Assembly: GCF_002021565.1 (NCBI RefSeq)
Contig: NZ_MSZX01000003.1
Location: 310,027 to 374,026, forward strand
Direction of reading: 5' to 3'
DNA: 64,000 bases
DNA from: Paenibacillus selenitireducens
Lineage (GTDB): Bacteria > Bacillota > Bacilli > Paenibacillales > Paenibacillaceae
The notes under the pieces were generated by a model, which saw only the letters and a list, made by a program, of their open reading frames with translations, was not told the origin of the DNA and ran no database searches. The translations under genes and the position numbers were made by a program. Position 1 is the stretch's first letter; every line of letters starts with the position of its first letter. Of the stretch, positions 45,104-54,632 are shown piece after piece.

Positions 45104-46234
45104 ATGAAGTGGAGTATTTTTTTTTGCATTCATGTCATGGTATTGTTCGTCGTTTTTGTTTCTTTCGATCCTGTTTTTGGTGAACCTGACACATCTTTTA
45201 GAGCGTCCTCCAGGCCCTTTACCCCCTCAAATGAGACCTTACAAATTCAACAGAAGCAAAACATGCTATATCAGTTCATCAACAGCAAGCTTCGCGGAAG
45301 ACATGGTGTGTTCACAAATTATCGGGATACGGATCAATCTGCGCAACTAGCCACCGGGCATGAAGTATTATCCGAGTCTGAGGGTCTGCTGCTGCGTTAC
45401 TTTGTTAAGACGAACCAACGCAGTGCGTTTGATAGAGAATGGGCACTTGTGAAACGTACTCTTAATCTAGCATCGGGGTTCAGTTATCGATACAGCCCAA
45501 AGCTTCCAAAGCGTTATTCGACCAATGCGGCTGTGGACGATTTACGAATCATTCGTGCACTGTATGAAGCAGCGAGTACATTTAAGAATACGACATATAA
45601 GAACGAAGCCGACACTTATGCCAAACGATTCTATACATATAATACGAAAAATGGATATGTATACGATTTTTATGATGCATCATATCAAATGACGAATCAA
45701 TCCATTATGTTGTGCTATATCGATTTGACAACACTACAAAGACTGCCGGGCCCTTTAGATCAGCAGCGTCAGTTGTATTCCAATATGTTGAGCGTGATAC
45801 AGAATGGATATGTGTCTCATATTTTCCCGTTTTACGAGACAAGGTATCAGTATGATACGCATTCGTATCATTCCGAGAACATTAACACGGTCGAATCCCT
45901 ACTAACAATTCTAGCGCTTGTCGAAGTCAACCAACAGAAGCCGGAGAGCATTGTTTATTTGAAGGAACAGGTGAGAAGCGGTACTTTGTACGGCCAATAC
46001 ACGCGAGAGGGAATTCCGACGAACACAATTCAATCCACGGCCATTTACGCTCTTACAGCGATGATAGGTTCTGAGCTTGATGATCAGGAGCTCTATGAGA
46101 ATAGCATTCAGAGAATGTCTCAATTTCAAGTAAATAATGCCGATAGCCCTCTGTATGGCAGCTTTGGTGATACGAAGTCGCAGACAGTCTACTCATTTGA
46201 TAATTTAATGGCACTGTTGGCCTTCTCATACTAA
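45104..46234 (+). CDS. ydaJ: secreted glycosyl hydrolase family 8-like protein (YdaJ-like)
   Basis: Protein of 376 residues with a signal peptide (IFFCIHVMVLFVVFVSF, then DPVFG) and an (alpha/alpha)6-barrel related to GH8 endoglucanases. The expected general acid is the Glu of VLSESEGLLLRYFV, and the base Asp is in AAVDDLRIIRAL. In B. subtilis YdaJ and Listeria PssZ such enzymes trim the exopolysaccharide made by the same operon. The ATG at 45104 was preferred because it starts the signal peptide with GGAG nine bases upstream; an ATG at 45080 is possible. Confidence 0.8.
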   Translation: MKWSIFFCIHVMVLFVVFVSFDPVFGEPDTSFRASSRPFTPSNETLQIQQKQNMLYQFINSKLRGRHGVFTNYRDTDQSAQLATGHEVLSESEGLLLRYFVKTNQRSAFDREWALVKRTLNLASGFSYRYSPKLPKRYSTNAAVDDLRIIRALYEAASTFKNTTYKNEADTYAKRFYTYNTKNGYVYDFYDASYQMTNQSIMLCYIDLTTLQRLPGPLDQQRQLYSNMLSVIQNGYVSHIFPFYETRYQYDTHSYHSENINTVESLLTILALVEVNQQKPESIVYLKEQVRSGTLYGQYTREGIPTNTIQSTAIYALTAMIGSELDDQELYENSIQRMSQFQVNNADSPLYGSFGDTKSQTVYSFDNLMALLAFSY

Positions 46235-46264
46235 GCAATGAAAGAGAGGAGGAAGCCACACCTC

Positions 46265-47749
46265 ATGATCAGGAATCATCTTCAAAAAATTAACCGCCTA
46301 GGTATTTTAAGACGTTTAACCAATATATCCCCAGCTTTCTTCGCCGCATTTATGGTGTTGTTGATTACAAGTATCGCGCTATTCACACCGCCTTACATCG
46401 GAATGGCCGACAACGGGGATTATTTCCGTATTTTATACGGCAATGGGGTTTATTTTAATGTGCCGGATTACACAAGCCAGTATTTTGGCTACTTTATACC
46501 CAAGTATGGCATATTTCAATATTTTAATGAGAATAACACGGTGGTTGTCTCCTCACAGTCTATCTTTATCCAAGCAGCTGTTTGGTTGAACAAATTGTTT
46601 ATTGATGCATTGGTGTTCGACGTTCGAGTTCAAGCGGCGATCTATACCTGTCTGTATACGATTGCGGTGTATTTGCTGGTTGAGAGCATCACATGGAAAA
46701 CGCCTCGCAAGTATGGCTACCCCATTGCGATTTTGGCTATTTTTCTTTTTGGCGATACAGCGTATACAGCCTACTTCAATTCTTTCTATGGAGAGAGCGT
46801 AGCCTTCATTATGATGATTTTTCTCCTTGCATCGGGTCTGCTGCTCTATCGCAATCGCTATAACGATTACGTCATGTTGACCGTGTTTACCTTGAGTGGA
46901 ATCTTATTAACCACGAGTAAGCAGCAAAATGCTCCAGTGGGGGTTATCGTGGCATTCATCGGAATCATGCTTATTTTTATACGAAAAGGAAAGACATTTC
47001 GTATATTGACGGCTTCCTCATTAGCATGCTTATTGCTAGCAGGTGTGGGCACTTATGCCTTTATTCCAAAAGAATTCGTGAATATTAATAAATACCATGC
47101 TATGACGAGAGGCATTCTTATGGAATCGAAGGATCCTGAGGCTGCACTGAAGCCTTTTGGAATCGATCCACAGTATGCCATTTTGGATAAAAGCGTTTAT
47201 TTTGAATCGAATACAACGGTGGATCTTGATTCTGAAATACTAGAGAAGAGTTTTTATAGTCACTATGGATTTGGGTCGATTGTTAAATACTACATTACGA
47301 ATCCGGGTCAAGCAGGCCAAATGCTCGATTTGGCAGCCAAAAGCGCGTTTATCATAAGGCCTCCTGCCATGGGGAGTTACGAGAAAGATGTTGGCAAGCC
47401 ATGGGGTGCCCAGACGAACTTTTTTTCCGAATATAGCGAGCTGAAAAAACATCTCACACCAAGAACTTTCGGTTTTATTGTCATATGGATTTCATTGGTC
47501 ATGGGCCTGTACCTCCCTTCCTTTATCTCAGCCTTAAGATCAAGGAATATGAGGAAGGCAGCTCGTTTTCCGCTTATTGTCATGCTGATTTTAATCGGTT
47601 TATCCGGTATTGTCGTGTCCTTTATTGGGGCGGGAGACGCCGATTTGGCCAAGCATGTCTTTCTATTTACCGCAGCGTTTGATCTGGTTACCTTCTTATT
47701 GGTGGCAGATGCGATTCGCAGGCGTTTGATACAAGGGGATCAAGATTAA
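46265..47749 (+). CDS. polytopic membrane glycosyltransferase, GT-C-like (WsfD-like)
   Basis: Membrane protein of about 494 residues with 10-12 helices. The first extracytoplasmic loop has an acidic pair (YIGMADNGDYFRIL) typical of GT-C enzymes that use lipid-linked sugars, and GDTAYTAYFNSFYGES is another conserved-looking loop. It resembles hexose transferases of the WsfD type, though this is a guess. No counterpart exists in the B. subtilis ydaJ-N operon. The ATG at 46265 has GGAGG 12 bases upstream; the ATG at 46238 has none. Confidence 0.6.
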   Translation: MIRNHLQKINRLGILRRLTNISPAFFAAFMVLLITSIALFTPPYIGMADNGDYFRILYGNGVYFNVPDYTSQYFGYFIPKYGIFQYFNENNTVVVSSQSIFIQAAVWLNKLFIDALVFDVRVQAAIYTCLYTIAVYLLVESITWKTPRKYGYPIAILAIFLFGDTAYTAYFNSFYGESVAFIMMIFLLASGLLLYRNRYNDYVMLTVFTLSGILLTTSKQQNAPVGVIVAFIGIMLIFIRKGKTFRILTASSLACLLLAGVGTYAFIPKEFVNINKYHAMTRGILMESKDPEAALKPFGIDPQYAILDKSVYFESNTTVDLDSEILEKSFYSHYGFGSIVKYYITNPGQAGQMLDLAAKSAFIIRPPAMGSYEKDVGKPWGAQTNFFSEYSELKKHLTPRTFGFIVIWISLVMGLYLPSFISALRSRNMRKAARFPLIVMLILIGLSGIVVSFIGAGDADLAKHVFLFTAAFDLVTFLLVADAIRRRLIQGDQD

Positions 47750-47767
47750 TATTTTGGGGGGATTGGC

Positions 47768-49327
47768 TTGTATTTCAAAACAATGATAAGGACATTCCTA
47801 TGCATCCTTATTATTATAGGGGCAGTTCCTTCGAATTACGTACATGCATTACCTCGAGAGCCTTCACATGTATTGCTGATCTATGATGGGCTGGCAATAG
47901 GAACTTCGAGAGAGGGCAATATCGAGGCATTGCAGAGGATGCTAGCCTCTTACCGCATGCAGGTTACTATATCAACTTTCGATGCCTATAAAAAAGGGAT
48001 GTTAGCTCAATATCAAAAGGTCATCGTGGTTCGGAATCTAGATGACGCAACGACGACGAGCGTGGATTATTTACATGATTTTGAAGCGTATAAAGGCGAC
48101 TATCTGCATATTGGGTTTCACGTTCCTGCGCAGGTTCAATCCCAACTCAACCTTCATACAAAGATAACCAACGATCAGTTCGTCCAATTATCTATTGGAC
48201 AATGGAAACAACGATCCGTTCGGGTCAGCCATATTCCCTACATTGTGCAAGCAAACGGCAGACATTATGGGGGCATATCGTCTGAAAAAGGGGATATTCA
48301 TGCCCCTTACGGAGTTCGGGAGAACCGCTTCGCGTATGTGCCTTATTATGAGCGCGGCAACCTTAGTGAATTAGCCATGGCCTATGTGTTAAAGGATTGG
48401 CTGAAGGTGACGGAGCAAGGGAGAACCTATTTGCTGATCAAAGAAATCTATCCTTTTTCCGACTTGAAGCTTGTAGAGAGCATGGCAGATCAATTGTATC
48501 GGGCGGGTATACCCTTTATCGTCAGTGTTCGACCTGTATTCAGCAATACCGACTATCCTGCCATGAAGCGTTACCTGGAGACGTTGAAATATGTGCAGTC
48601 TCGTAATGGAAGCATATTGGTCAACGCTCCTGTTGTAACGACAACCATTAATCAAGCAGGAGCTAAGTTAGAGGATCAGATGGAGTTATTTATCGATGTG
48701 TTAGCTAATTACGGGATAGCTCCGTTGGGAATGGGGGCTGAGATGTACTGGTCGTATGATCAATATTATGTAAATCAAGGGATGAGATTTTTCAATTCAA
48801 CCATTCTTTTCCCGAATGAAAGTATCAGATACAAATCTCAGCAAGACGAATCACAGAGGTTTAGCTCTTCCGCCTTCAGCATGCCATTGAGCTTTTTGGA
48901 ACAATTTGAGCACGCCGATAAGGTGATTGCCCGTTTGCCAATGGATGTGGCTCTAACCTACGACTTCGATGAAACAGAAGATCAAATGAATGAACATATG
49001 CAGACCCTGATGGATCGTTGGATTCACTTCGATGATTACAAAATCGATGATCATGAGGTTAAGACGGTTACGAATACGGTCTTATCCCGGAACGGTTTAT
49101 TGTATATCAATGATCGAAGCGTTGATATGAATGATGCCTATAGACACATCAATTCGGAATATGACTATTTGCATGAACAAAAGAAAAGCTTAGCCACGTT
49201 ATTCAATATTCAGAATAAGATCCTGATTGCGTTAATTATAGCGACACTCCTGGTATTTGGATTGTTATTCATTATTGGATATCGACTTTACAAAGACAAA
49301 TATATCAAGCAAAGGAAAGAACTATGA
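47768..49327 (+). CDS. ydaL: DUF2334 exopolysaccharide deacetylase-like protein (YdaL-like)
   Basis: Protein of 519 residues: signal peptide (FLCILIIIGAVPSNYVHA), a glutamine-amidotransferase-like first domain (HVLLIYDGLAIGTSREGNIE), then a polysaccharide-deacetylase-related domain (about 225-430; TYLLIKEIYPFSDLKLVESM, AGIPFIVSVRPVF) and a C-terminal membrane helix (490-512). It starts at TTG behind GGGGGG. The homologues YdaL and Listeria PssB are thought to modify or translocate the polysaccharide. The stop overlaps the next gene by four bases. Confidence 0.82.
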   Translation: MYFKTMIRTFLCILIIIGAVPSNYVHALPREPSHVLLIYDGLAIGTSREGNIEALQRMLASYRMQVTISTFDAYKKGMLAQYQKVIVVRNLDDATTTSVDYLHDFEAYKGDYLHIGFHVPAQVQSQLNLHTKITNDQFVQLSIGQWKQRSVRVSHIPYIVQANGRHYGGISSEKGDIHAPYGVRENRFAYVPYYERGNLSELAMAYVLKDWLKVTEQGRTYLLIKEIYPFSDLKLVESMADQLYRAGIPFIVSVRPVFSNTDYPAMKRYLETLKYVQSRNGSILVNAPVVTTTINQAGAKLEDQMELFIDVLANYGIAPLGMGAEMYWSYDQYYVNQGMRFFNSTILFPNESIRYKSQQDESQRFSSSAFSMPLSFLEQFEHADKVIARLPMDVALTYDFDETEDQMNEHMQTLMDRWIHFDDYKIDDHEVKTVTNTVLSRNGLLYINDRSVDMNDAYRHINSEYDYLHEQKKSLATLFNIQNKILIALIIATLLVFGLLFIIGYRLYKDKYIKQRKEL

Positions 49328-50574
49328 CTATTGCAGATATTCTTATGCTCATTTCGGTCATTTGTATCTGGGCGCTCTTGGTTGTCAATGTTGTTCTTAT
49401 TATTGCTGGATACTTCTACTATATCGAGAGTGAGAGGGAACCTGTTCCGGAGTTGGAAGGGGAGGTACCGTTCGTCTCGATCATGGTCCCTGCTCATAAT
49501 GAAGGCAAAGTCATTACCAAGACAGTCGAGGCACTCCTTGCACTGGATTATCCTCATGATCGATACGAAATTATTGTCATCAATGATAATTCTTCAGATA
49601 ACAGCCATACCTTGCTCCACGATTTACAGGTGAAGTACCCGGGTCGTCATTTAAACATCATAAATACGGATTCCATTACGGGCGGAAAAGGGAAATCCAA
49701 TGCATTAAATATCGGATTTGCTCAAAGTCGGGGCGAGCTTATTGCCATTTACGATGCAGACAACACACCGGAGAAAACAGCCCTACGTTACCTGGTTGCC
49801 GAAATTGTGGAAGATGCTTCGTTAGGAGCCGTGATTGGCAAGTTCCGAACGCGAAACCGTGATGCCAGTTTGTTAACACGATTTATTAATATAGAAACGT
49901 TATCGTTTCAATGGATGGCTCAGGCGGGTCGATGGAAATTATTTAAGCTATGCACCATACCGGGAACCAACTTCATCATACGACGTCATATTTTGGAGCA
50001 AATTGGCGGTTGGGATGAATCTGCGGTAGCAGAGGATACGGAGATCAGCTTCCGTATTTATATGATGGGCTATCGAATTAAATTTCAACCCAAAGCCGTG
50101 ACATGGGAACAGGAACCGCAGACCTTAAAGGTTTGGTTCAAGCAGCGGACGCGCTGGGCGAAGGGAAATATTTATGTCATTGTGAAAAATGCTGCATTGC
50201 TGTTTAATCCAGCAGCGAAAAATATACGTTTTGATATTATCTATTTCCTATCGATCTATTTTTTATTGTTAACCTCCTTGATTATGTCCGATATATTGCT
50301 TATTTTACATGCTTTGGGATACGTGCATACGACGCTTGCAAGCTTTAGCTCGTTCCTATGGATGTTAGCTATTACCATGTTTGTTGTGGGGACGTTTATT
50401 ACCGTTATGACGGAAAAAGGCGAGATGCGCCTGTCCAATCTATGGATTATCATGCTGATGTATATTTCTTACAGTCAGTTATGGATCATCGTTGCTGCGA
50501 ATGGGTTATACACCTATTTGAAAGATTTGATATTTAAACGGGAAGTAAAATGGTATAAAACGGAACGCTATTAA
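49324..50574 (+). CDS. ydaM: processive family 2 glycosyltransferase (YdaM-like polysaccharide synthase)
   Basis: Membrane-bound synthase of 416 residues related to cellulose and poly-GlcNAc synthases. Catalytic residues are visible: DNSSD, DADNTPEKTA, AEDTEISFR (base Asp) and KQRTRWAKG (QxxRW motif). One helix precedes and four follow the catalytic domain, forming the channel. It overlaps the ydaL-like stop by four bases and is followed by a BcsB-like partner. It should build the main chain from UDP-sugars when c-di-GMP is bound by the YdaK-like protein. Confidence 0.92.
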   Translation: MTIADILMLISVICIWALLVVNVVLIIAGYFYYIESEREPVPELEGEVPFVSIMVPAHNEGKVITKTVEALLALDYPHDRYEIIVINDNSSDNSHTLLHDLQVKYPGRHLNIINTDSITGGKGKSNALNIGFAQSRGELIAIYDADNTPEKTALRYLVAEIVEDASLGAVIGKFRTRNRDASLLTRFINIETLSFQWMAQAGRWKLFKLCTIPGTNFIIRRHILEQIGGWDESAVAEDTEISFRIYMMGYRIKFQPKAVTWEQEPQTLKVWFKQRTRWAKGNIYVIVKNAALLFNPAAKNIRFDIIYFLSIYFLLLTSLIMSDILLILHALGYVHTTLASFSSFLWMLAITMFVVGTFITVMTEKGEMRLSNLWIIMLMYISYSQLWIIVAANGLYTYLKDLIFKREVKWYKTERY

Positions 50575-50594
50575 GTTAGAAGGGAAAGAAAATT

Positions 50595-52673
50595 GTGATA
50601 AAACGATGGTTAGTAATATCTCTGACATGCCTATCTTTAATATTCGTACAATGGGGGCAAATCTCAGCAGTAAGCGCGGAACAATCAGGACGGTTAACGT
50701 ATGAGATGCCCTTGACGAGCACGAATATATCATTATCGGGTGCTTTGACAACAAAACAGCTTTATTTTCAGATTCCGACGTATTGGTCGGTCCAAGACGT
50801 TACCTTGATGGTAGACTATGAGGCCTCTCCTTTAGCGTTAAAGGATCGTTCAAGCATAACGTTGAAAATAAACGGGACATATTTGAACTCTTTTAGACCC
50901 TCTACCGAAGAGGGGAAGCAGCATATTGCGGTAACGATCCCAAAGGCGTTAGTCATGAAAGGTTCGAATAACATCACGATCGAAGGAACCGTTCAAACAT
51001 TTCAGACCAAAGATGAAGTCTGTGTGAATGAAAATTGGCAAGATAACTGGCTGCAAATGTATAGCACCTCCCATGTAGCGATTCAGCATTTCAATGAGGC
51101 GCCGCAAAATATTCGGGAGTTTCATACGTTTTTTACTGGCTTGGATATTATGGATGCGGATCAAAGTGCCATTGTTCTGCCTGGGGAGAGCAATACCACT
51201 GAATTGGAAGCAGCCGTCTACGCGTTAACAGGCCTTTCAAAATCCAGCAGCAATGAGGATAAGCCGATTCCCTTCCTTTCTTATGGAACCAATCAAATAA
51301 CAGAAAAGAAGGCTATTGCGGTTGTGTCCTTATATGATCATTTACCGAGTGATATTAAGGCCCAGCTGGCACAACAAGACTTACAAGAAAAGGCACTCAT
51401 TCAATTGCTAACATCAGAAAAGCAGTCAACGTTAGTTGTCACATCTCAAAATCCGGATCTATTAGTGAAGGCTGGGAAATGGATCGCAAATCAAGATTTA
51501 ATTGGGCAGTTGAACAAGGATATCAAAATCGTGAATAAAGATACTGACGTTGATACCCCTGCTGTGAGCATGAACAGAACCATAGAATTAACAGCAAATG
51601 GGGATACGCTCAAAGGGTGGAGACATCAAGAGCAGACGTATTTTGTTTCTCAGCCCGTAAACCGGTCTATTGCGGATGCAAGCAAAATCAGTGTTGATTT
51701 CCGATATGCGCAAAACCTTGATTTCGAACGTTCGATGATCACGGTATTGGTCAATGATAAACCGATTGGCAGTAAGAAGCTGACTACGGCGTTAGCAAAT
51801 GGGGATCAAGTCACGCTGCCCATCCCCAAAAACTTAAATATATCAGGTAATTTCACGATTACCATTGCGTTTGATCTGGAATTAAAAAATGCGTATTGTT
51901 ACCGAAATGAAGACCAGATGCCATGGGCCTTTATTACAAAGGATACGATATTACAGCTTAACACAACCGAAAAAACGGAGTTGTTATTCAATAATTATCC
52001 ATATCCCTTTATTCGTGATGGCAACTTCAATCGAATGGCTGTTGTGATCCCGAAGCAGCGTGATAACTATACGTATCAGACGATTTCCAACATATTCAGC
52101 CTACTTGGGCAATATACAGACGGCAACCGAGGAGAAATCCATTTCTACGAAGATAAGGCGCCACAGGACGTGTTGGATCGCAATATCATTGCCATTGGGA
52201 CCTACGAAAATAATGAACTTATTCGATCACAAAATAACAGTTTCTACTTTCAATTCCGAGCCGATGGGACGGGGTTTCTATCGAATGAAAAAATGAGTAT
52301 TGATGACGATTACGGTGCGCGTGCAGGTACATTACAACTTATGGACTCACCTTATAAGAGTGGGCATGCTTTATTGGCTGTGACGGCTTCTCGTTCGGAA
52401 TCCTATTTTTTAGCCTCAAAATTGATAGCTAGCAAGAGTGCAATGTGGAAAATCTACGGGGATGGTGTCATTGCCGATAAAGATGGCAAAGTGAATTCGT
52501 ATCGTTTCAAGAAGCAAGCAGATGATAGCCAACCAACGCTAATAGATAAATTGGTCCAACGGGAAGACGTGTTGGGCTTTACGGTAGCTTTTTCATTGGT
52601 GCTGCTGCTAGTGCTTGTAGCTCTCGTTCTCATTGTACGCAAGTATAGAAAGAAACGGGGTGAGGGTCGATGA
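50595..52673 (+). CDS. ydaN: BcsB-like exopolysaccharide co-synthase (YdaN-like)
   Basis: Protein of 692 residues from a GTG start. A signal peptide (about 1-28) leads to a large extracytoplasmic part with two beta-sandwich carbohydrate-binding modules and flavodoxin-like domains, as in BcsB: LTTKQLYFQIPTYWSVQDVT, TLKINGTYLNSFRP, IEGTVQTFQTKDEVC, ITVLVNDKPIGSKKL, LELKNAYCYRNED. A C-terminal helix (about 660-682) anchors it next to the synthase. Such proteins guide the chain as it leaves the membrane. Overlaps the next gene by four bases. Confidence 0.87.
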   Translation: MIKRWLVISLTCLSLIFVQWGQISAVSAEQSGRLTYEMPLTSTNISLSGALTTKQLYFQIPTYWSVQDVTLMVDYEASPLALKDRSSITLKINGTYLNSFRPSTEEGKQHIAVTIPKALVMKGSNNITIEGTVQTFQTKDEVCVNENWQDNWLQMYSTSHVAIQHFNEAPQNIREFHTFFTGLDIMDADQSAIVLPGESNTTELEAAVYALTGLSKSSSNEDKPIPFLSYGTNQITEKKAIAVVSLYDHLPSDIKAQLAQQDLQEKALIQLLTSEKQSTLVVTSQNPDLLVKAGKWIANQDLIGQLNKDIKIVNKDTDVDTPAVSMNRTIELTANGDTLKGWRHQEQTYFVSQPVNRSIADASKISVDFRYAQNLDFERSMITVLVNDKPIGSKKLTTALANGDQVTLPIPKNLNISGNFTITIAFDLELKNAYCYRNEDQMPWAFITKDTILQLNTTEKTELLFNNYPYPFIRDGNFNRMAVVIPKQRDNYTYQTISNIFSLLGQYTDGNRGEIHFYEDKAPQDVLDRNIIAIGTYENNELIRSQNNSFYFQFRADGTGFLSNEKMSIDDDYGARAGTLQLMDSPYKSGHALLAVTASRSESYFLASKLIASKSAMWKIYGDGVIADKDGKVNSYRFKKQADDSQPTLIDKLVQREDVLGFTVAFSLVLLLVLVALVLIVRKYRKKRGEGR

Positions 52674-53524
52674 AACGGAATCAAAGCAGTCTTTTATCGG
52701 ATGTAGCTTTTCTGCTATTGTTCGTGATCTGTTTTATTTGTGTCGTGTTTACCTCAAGCAATCCAACTTATTATATTCAGAATATCATTTTTTTGAATGC
52801 AGCCTTTTTAATTGCAATTGTAACTTACTTTACGAATCTGACAGCAGGCTTGATCCTTAACTTTCTTTTCATTTTTGGTTGTGGAACCTACACGTTGTAT
52901 CAAAGCGTTGTTCAAGGCGTGAGCATTGATAGTCAAAATTATTTTTGGATCCTAATGACGCCGATCATTACCGCGGTGACCTGGACGCTTACCCGGGCCA
53001 ATAAGCAGTTGCAGGAGGAAAAAGAGCAATTGCAACGAAGCAACGCATCCTTAGCGACTATGGATGAAAATACGCTTTTAAAAAATAGCTGGTCGTTTCA
53101 AAAGGATACCACTGTATTTATGGCGCTATCGAAACGGTTTAATATCCCTTTGACGCTTGTCGTCATGCGTGTTCGGTATTGGGATGAAATACGGCGTATG
53201 ACCAGTGATGAAGAGATGACATCGGTGATCTACGATATCTCGACATTAAGTCAGACGAGCATTCGAACCAACGATTGCTTGTATATTTTTGATAAAGAGA
53301 ATTTGACTTGGGGTTTGATTTTATTTACCGATCGCCAGGGGGCTAATGTAGTTATTGATCGTTTGAAGCAGAACGTAATTAATCTAAATAATGGTGAGCA
53401 TTCCTATAAGTACAAAGTTGAACTGAACCTTAAGATTGGAGCTGTTGAGTATGACCCGGAAGGGATTTCAACACCGCTCGATTTTATTGCAGAGGCAAGA
53501 AAACAATTGGAGTATGACGTATAG
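52670..53524 (+). CDS. ydaK: membrane c-di-GMP receptor with degenerate GGDEF domain (YdaK-like)
   Basis: Protein of 284 residues. Four membrane helices (about 11-29, 36-53, 57-80, 90-107), a short coiled coil (ANKQLQEEKEQLQRSN) and a GGDEF fold. The catalytic motif is lost (DKENL at 208-212), but RTND at 199-202 lies exactly five residues before it, the spacing of the inhibitory RxxD site that binds c-di-GMP. It should therefore be a receptor, not a cyclase, as B. subtilis YdaK and Listeria PssE are. Its start overlaps the BcsB-like stop, so it is tied to synthase control. Confidence 0.87.
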   Translation: MKRNQSSLLSDVAFLLLFVICFICVVFTSSNPTYYIQNIIFLNAAFLIAIVTYFTNLTAGLILNFLFIFGCGTYTLYQSVVQGVSIDSQNYFWILMTPIITAVTWTLTRANKQLQEEKEQLQRSNASLATMDENTLLKNSWSFQKDTTVFMALSKRFNIPLTLVVMRVRYWDEIRRMTSDEEMTSVIYDISTLSQTSIRTNDCLYIFDKENLTWGLILFTDRQGANVVIDRLKQNVINLNNGEHSYKYKVELNLKIGAVEYDPEGISTPLDFIAEARKQLEYDV

Positions 53525-53574
53525 TTCTCTGCATCCCAATGTAGAATTAAGACGGTTAACGAAGGAGGTATATC

Positions 53575-54618
53575 ATGGAACATCGTAATCAATACCCGAT
53601 CCTTACTATGGTTGTTCCTTGTTACAATGAAGAGGAAGTTATTCATGAAACAACGAGTAGATTGTCGAGCGTCATTCATAATCTTATCGAGGATAAGCAA
53701 ATATCACCGTTAAGTACCATCCTCTATGTAGACGATGGAAGCAAGGATCGCACATGGGAGAACATTCTGGAACTCAATTTGACGAACCCATTCGTTAGTG
53801 GGCTAAAACTAGCTAGAAACGTAGGCCACCAAAATGCATTGTTAGCGGGTCTCCTGCATGCAAAAGACAAGTCGGATTGCGTGATATCGATGGACGCTGA
53901 TTTGCAAGATGATGTGAATGTGATTCCTGAATTTATAGCCAAGTATAAAGAAGGGTACGACATTGTTTATGGCGTGCGTAAGGATCGGAGTTCGGACACC
54001 TATTTCAAACGTAATAGTGCGATGATGTTCTATCGATTTCTTAGACGTATGGGCGTCAATATCGTTACAAACCATGCAGATTACCGTCTGATGAGCAAGA
54101 GGGCCCTTGAGGGGTTAGAGCAATTTAAAGAAGTTAATTTATTCTTGAGAGGAGTTATTCCTCTTATCGGCTATAAGTCTACAGAAGTATACTACGAACG
54201 TCATCCAAGATTTGCAGGAGAATCCAAGTATCCTTTGAAGAGAATGCTGTCCTTTGCTTTGGATGGAATTGTTTCTTTTAGTATTTCTCCAATAAGGGCT
54301 GTATCTCTTATCGGGGTGATATTCTCTCTGTTAAGCATCATCATGGGAATCTACGTATTCGTAAGCAAACTCTATGGAAATGCCGTGTCGGGTTGGGCAT
54401 CGCTGATGATTTCCATATGGTTTATTGGAGGAGTGCAGCTCATTAGCTTAGGTCTGATTGGAGAGTACATCGGAAGAATTTATAAAGAGGTTAAGAATAG
54501 ACCTAAATATATTGCCGAAGTGAAGCTCGAAGCACAGGTCGTGCAGGACATGCAGGACGTGTTCCAAGATAAAAGATATGGATTGCAACCAACTCAAGTG
54601 TTAGTCAATGGAGGGTAG
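53575..54618 (+). CDS. polyprenyl-phosphate glycosyltransferase (GtrB/DPM1-like)
   Basis: GT2 enzyme of 347 residues with a cytoplasmic catalytic domain (TMVVPCYNEEEVIHETTSRL, YVDDGSKDRTWENI, ISMDADLQDD) and two C-terminal helices (about 230-250, 265-290), typical of GtrB/CsbB/YkcC enzymes. It transfers a sugar from a nucleotide to undecaprenyl phosphate. The product would be flipped and used outside the membrane, here perhaps by the GT-C-like protein at 46265 to decorate the exopolysaccharide. Strong AAGGAGGT ribosome site. Confidence 0.9.
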   Translation: MEHRNQYPILTMVVPCYNEEEVIHETTSRLSSVIHNLIEDKQISPLSTILYVDDGSKDRTWENILELNLTNPFVSGLKLARNVGHQNALLAGLLHAKDKSDCVISMDADLQDDVNVIPEFIAKYKEGYDIVYGVRKDRSSDTYFKRNSAMMFYRFLRRMGVNIVTNHADYRLMSKRALEGLEQFKEVNLFLRGVIPLIGYKSTEVYYERHPRFAGESKYPLKRMLSFALDGIVSFSISPIRAVSLIGVIFSLLSIIMGIYVFVSKLYGNAVSGWASLMISIWFIGGVQLISLGLIGEYIGRIYKEVKNRPKYIAEVKLEAQVVQDMQDVFQDKRYGLQPTQVLVNGG

Positions 54619-54632
54619 TAGGCAAATTAACG

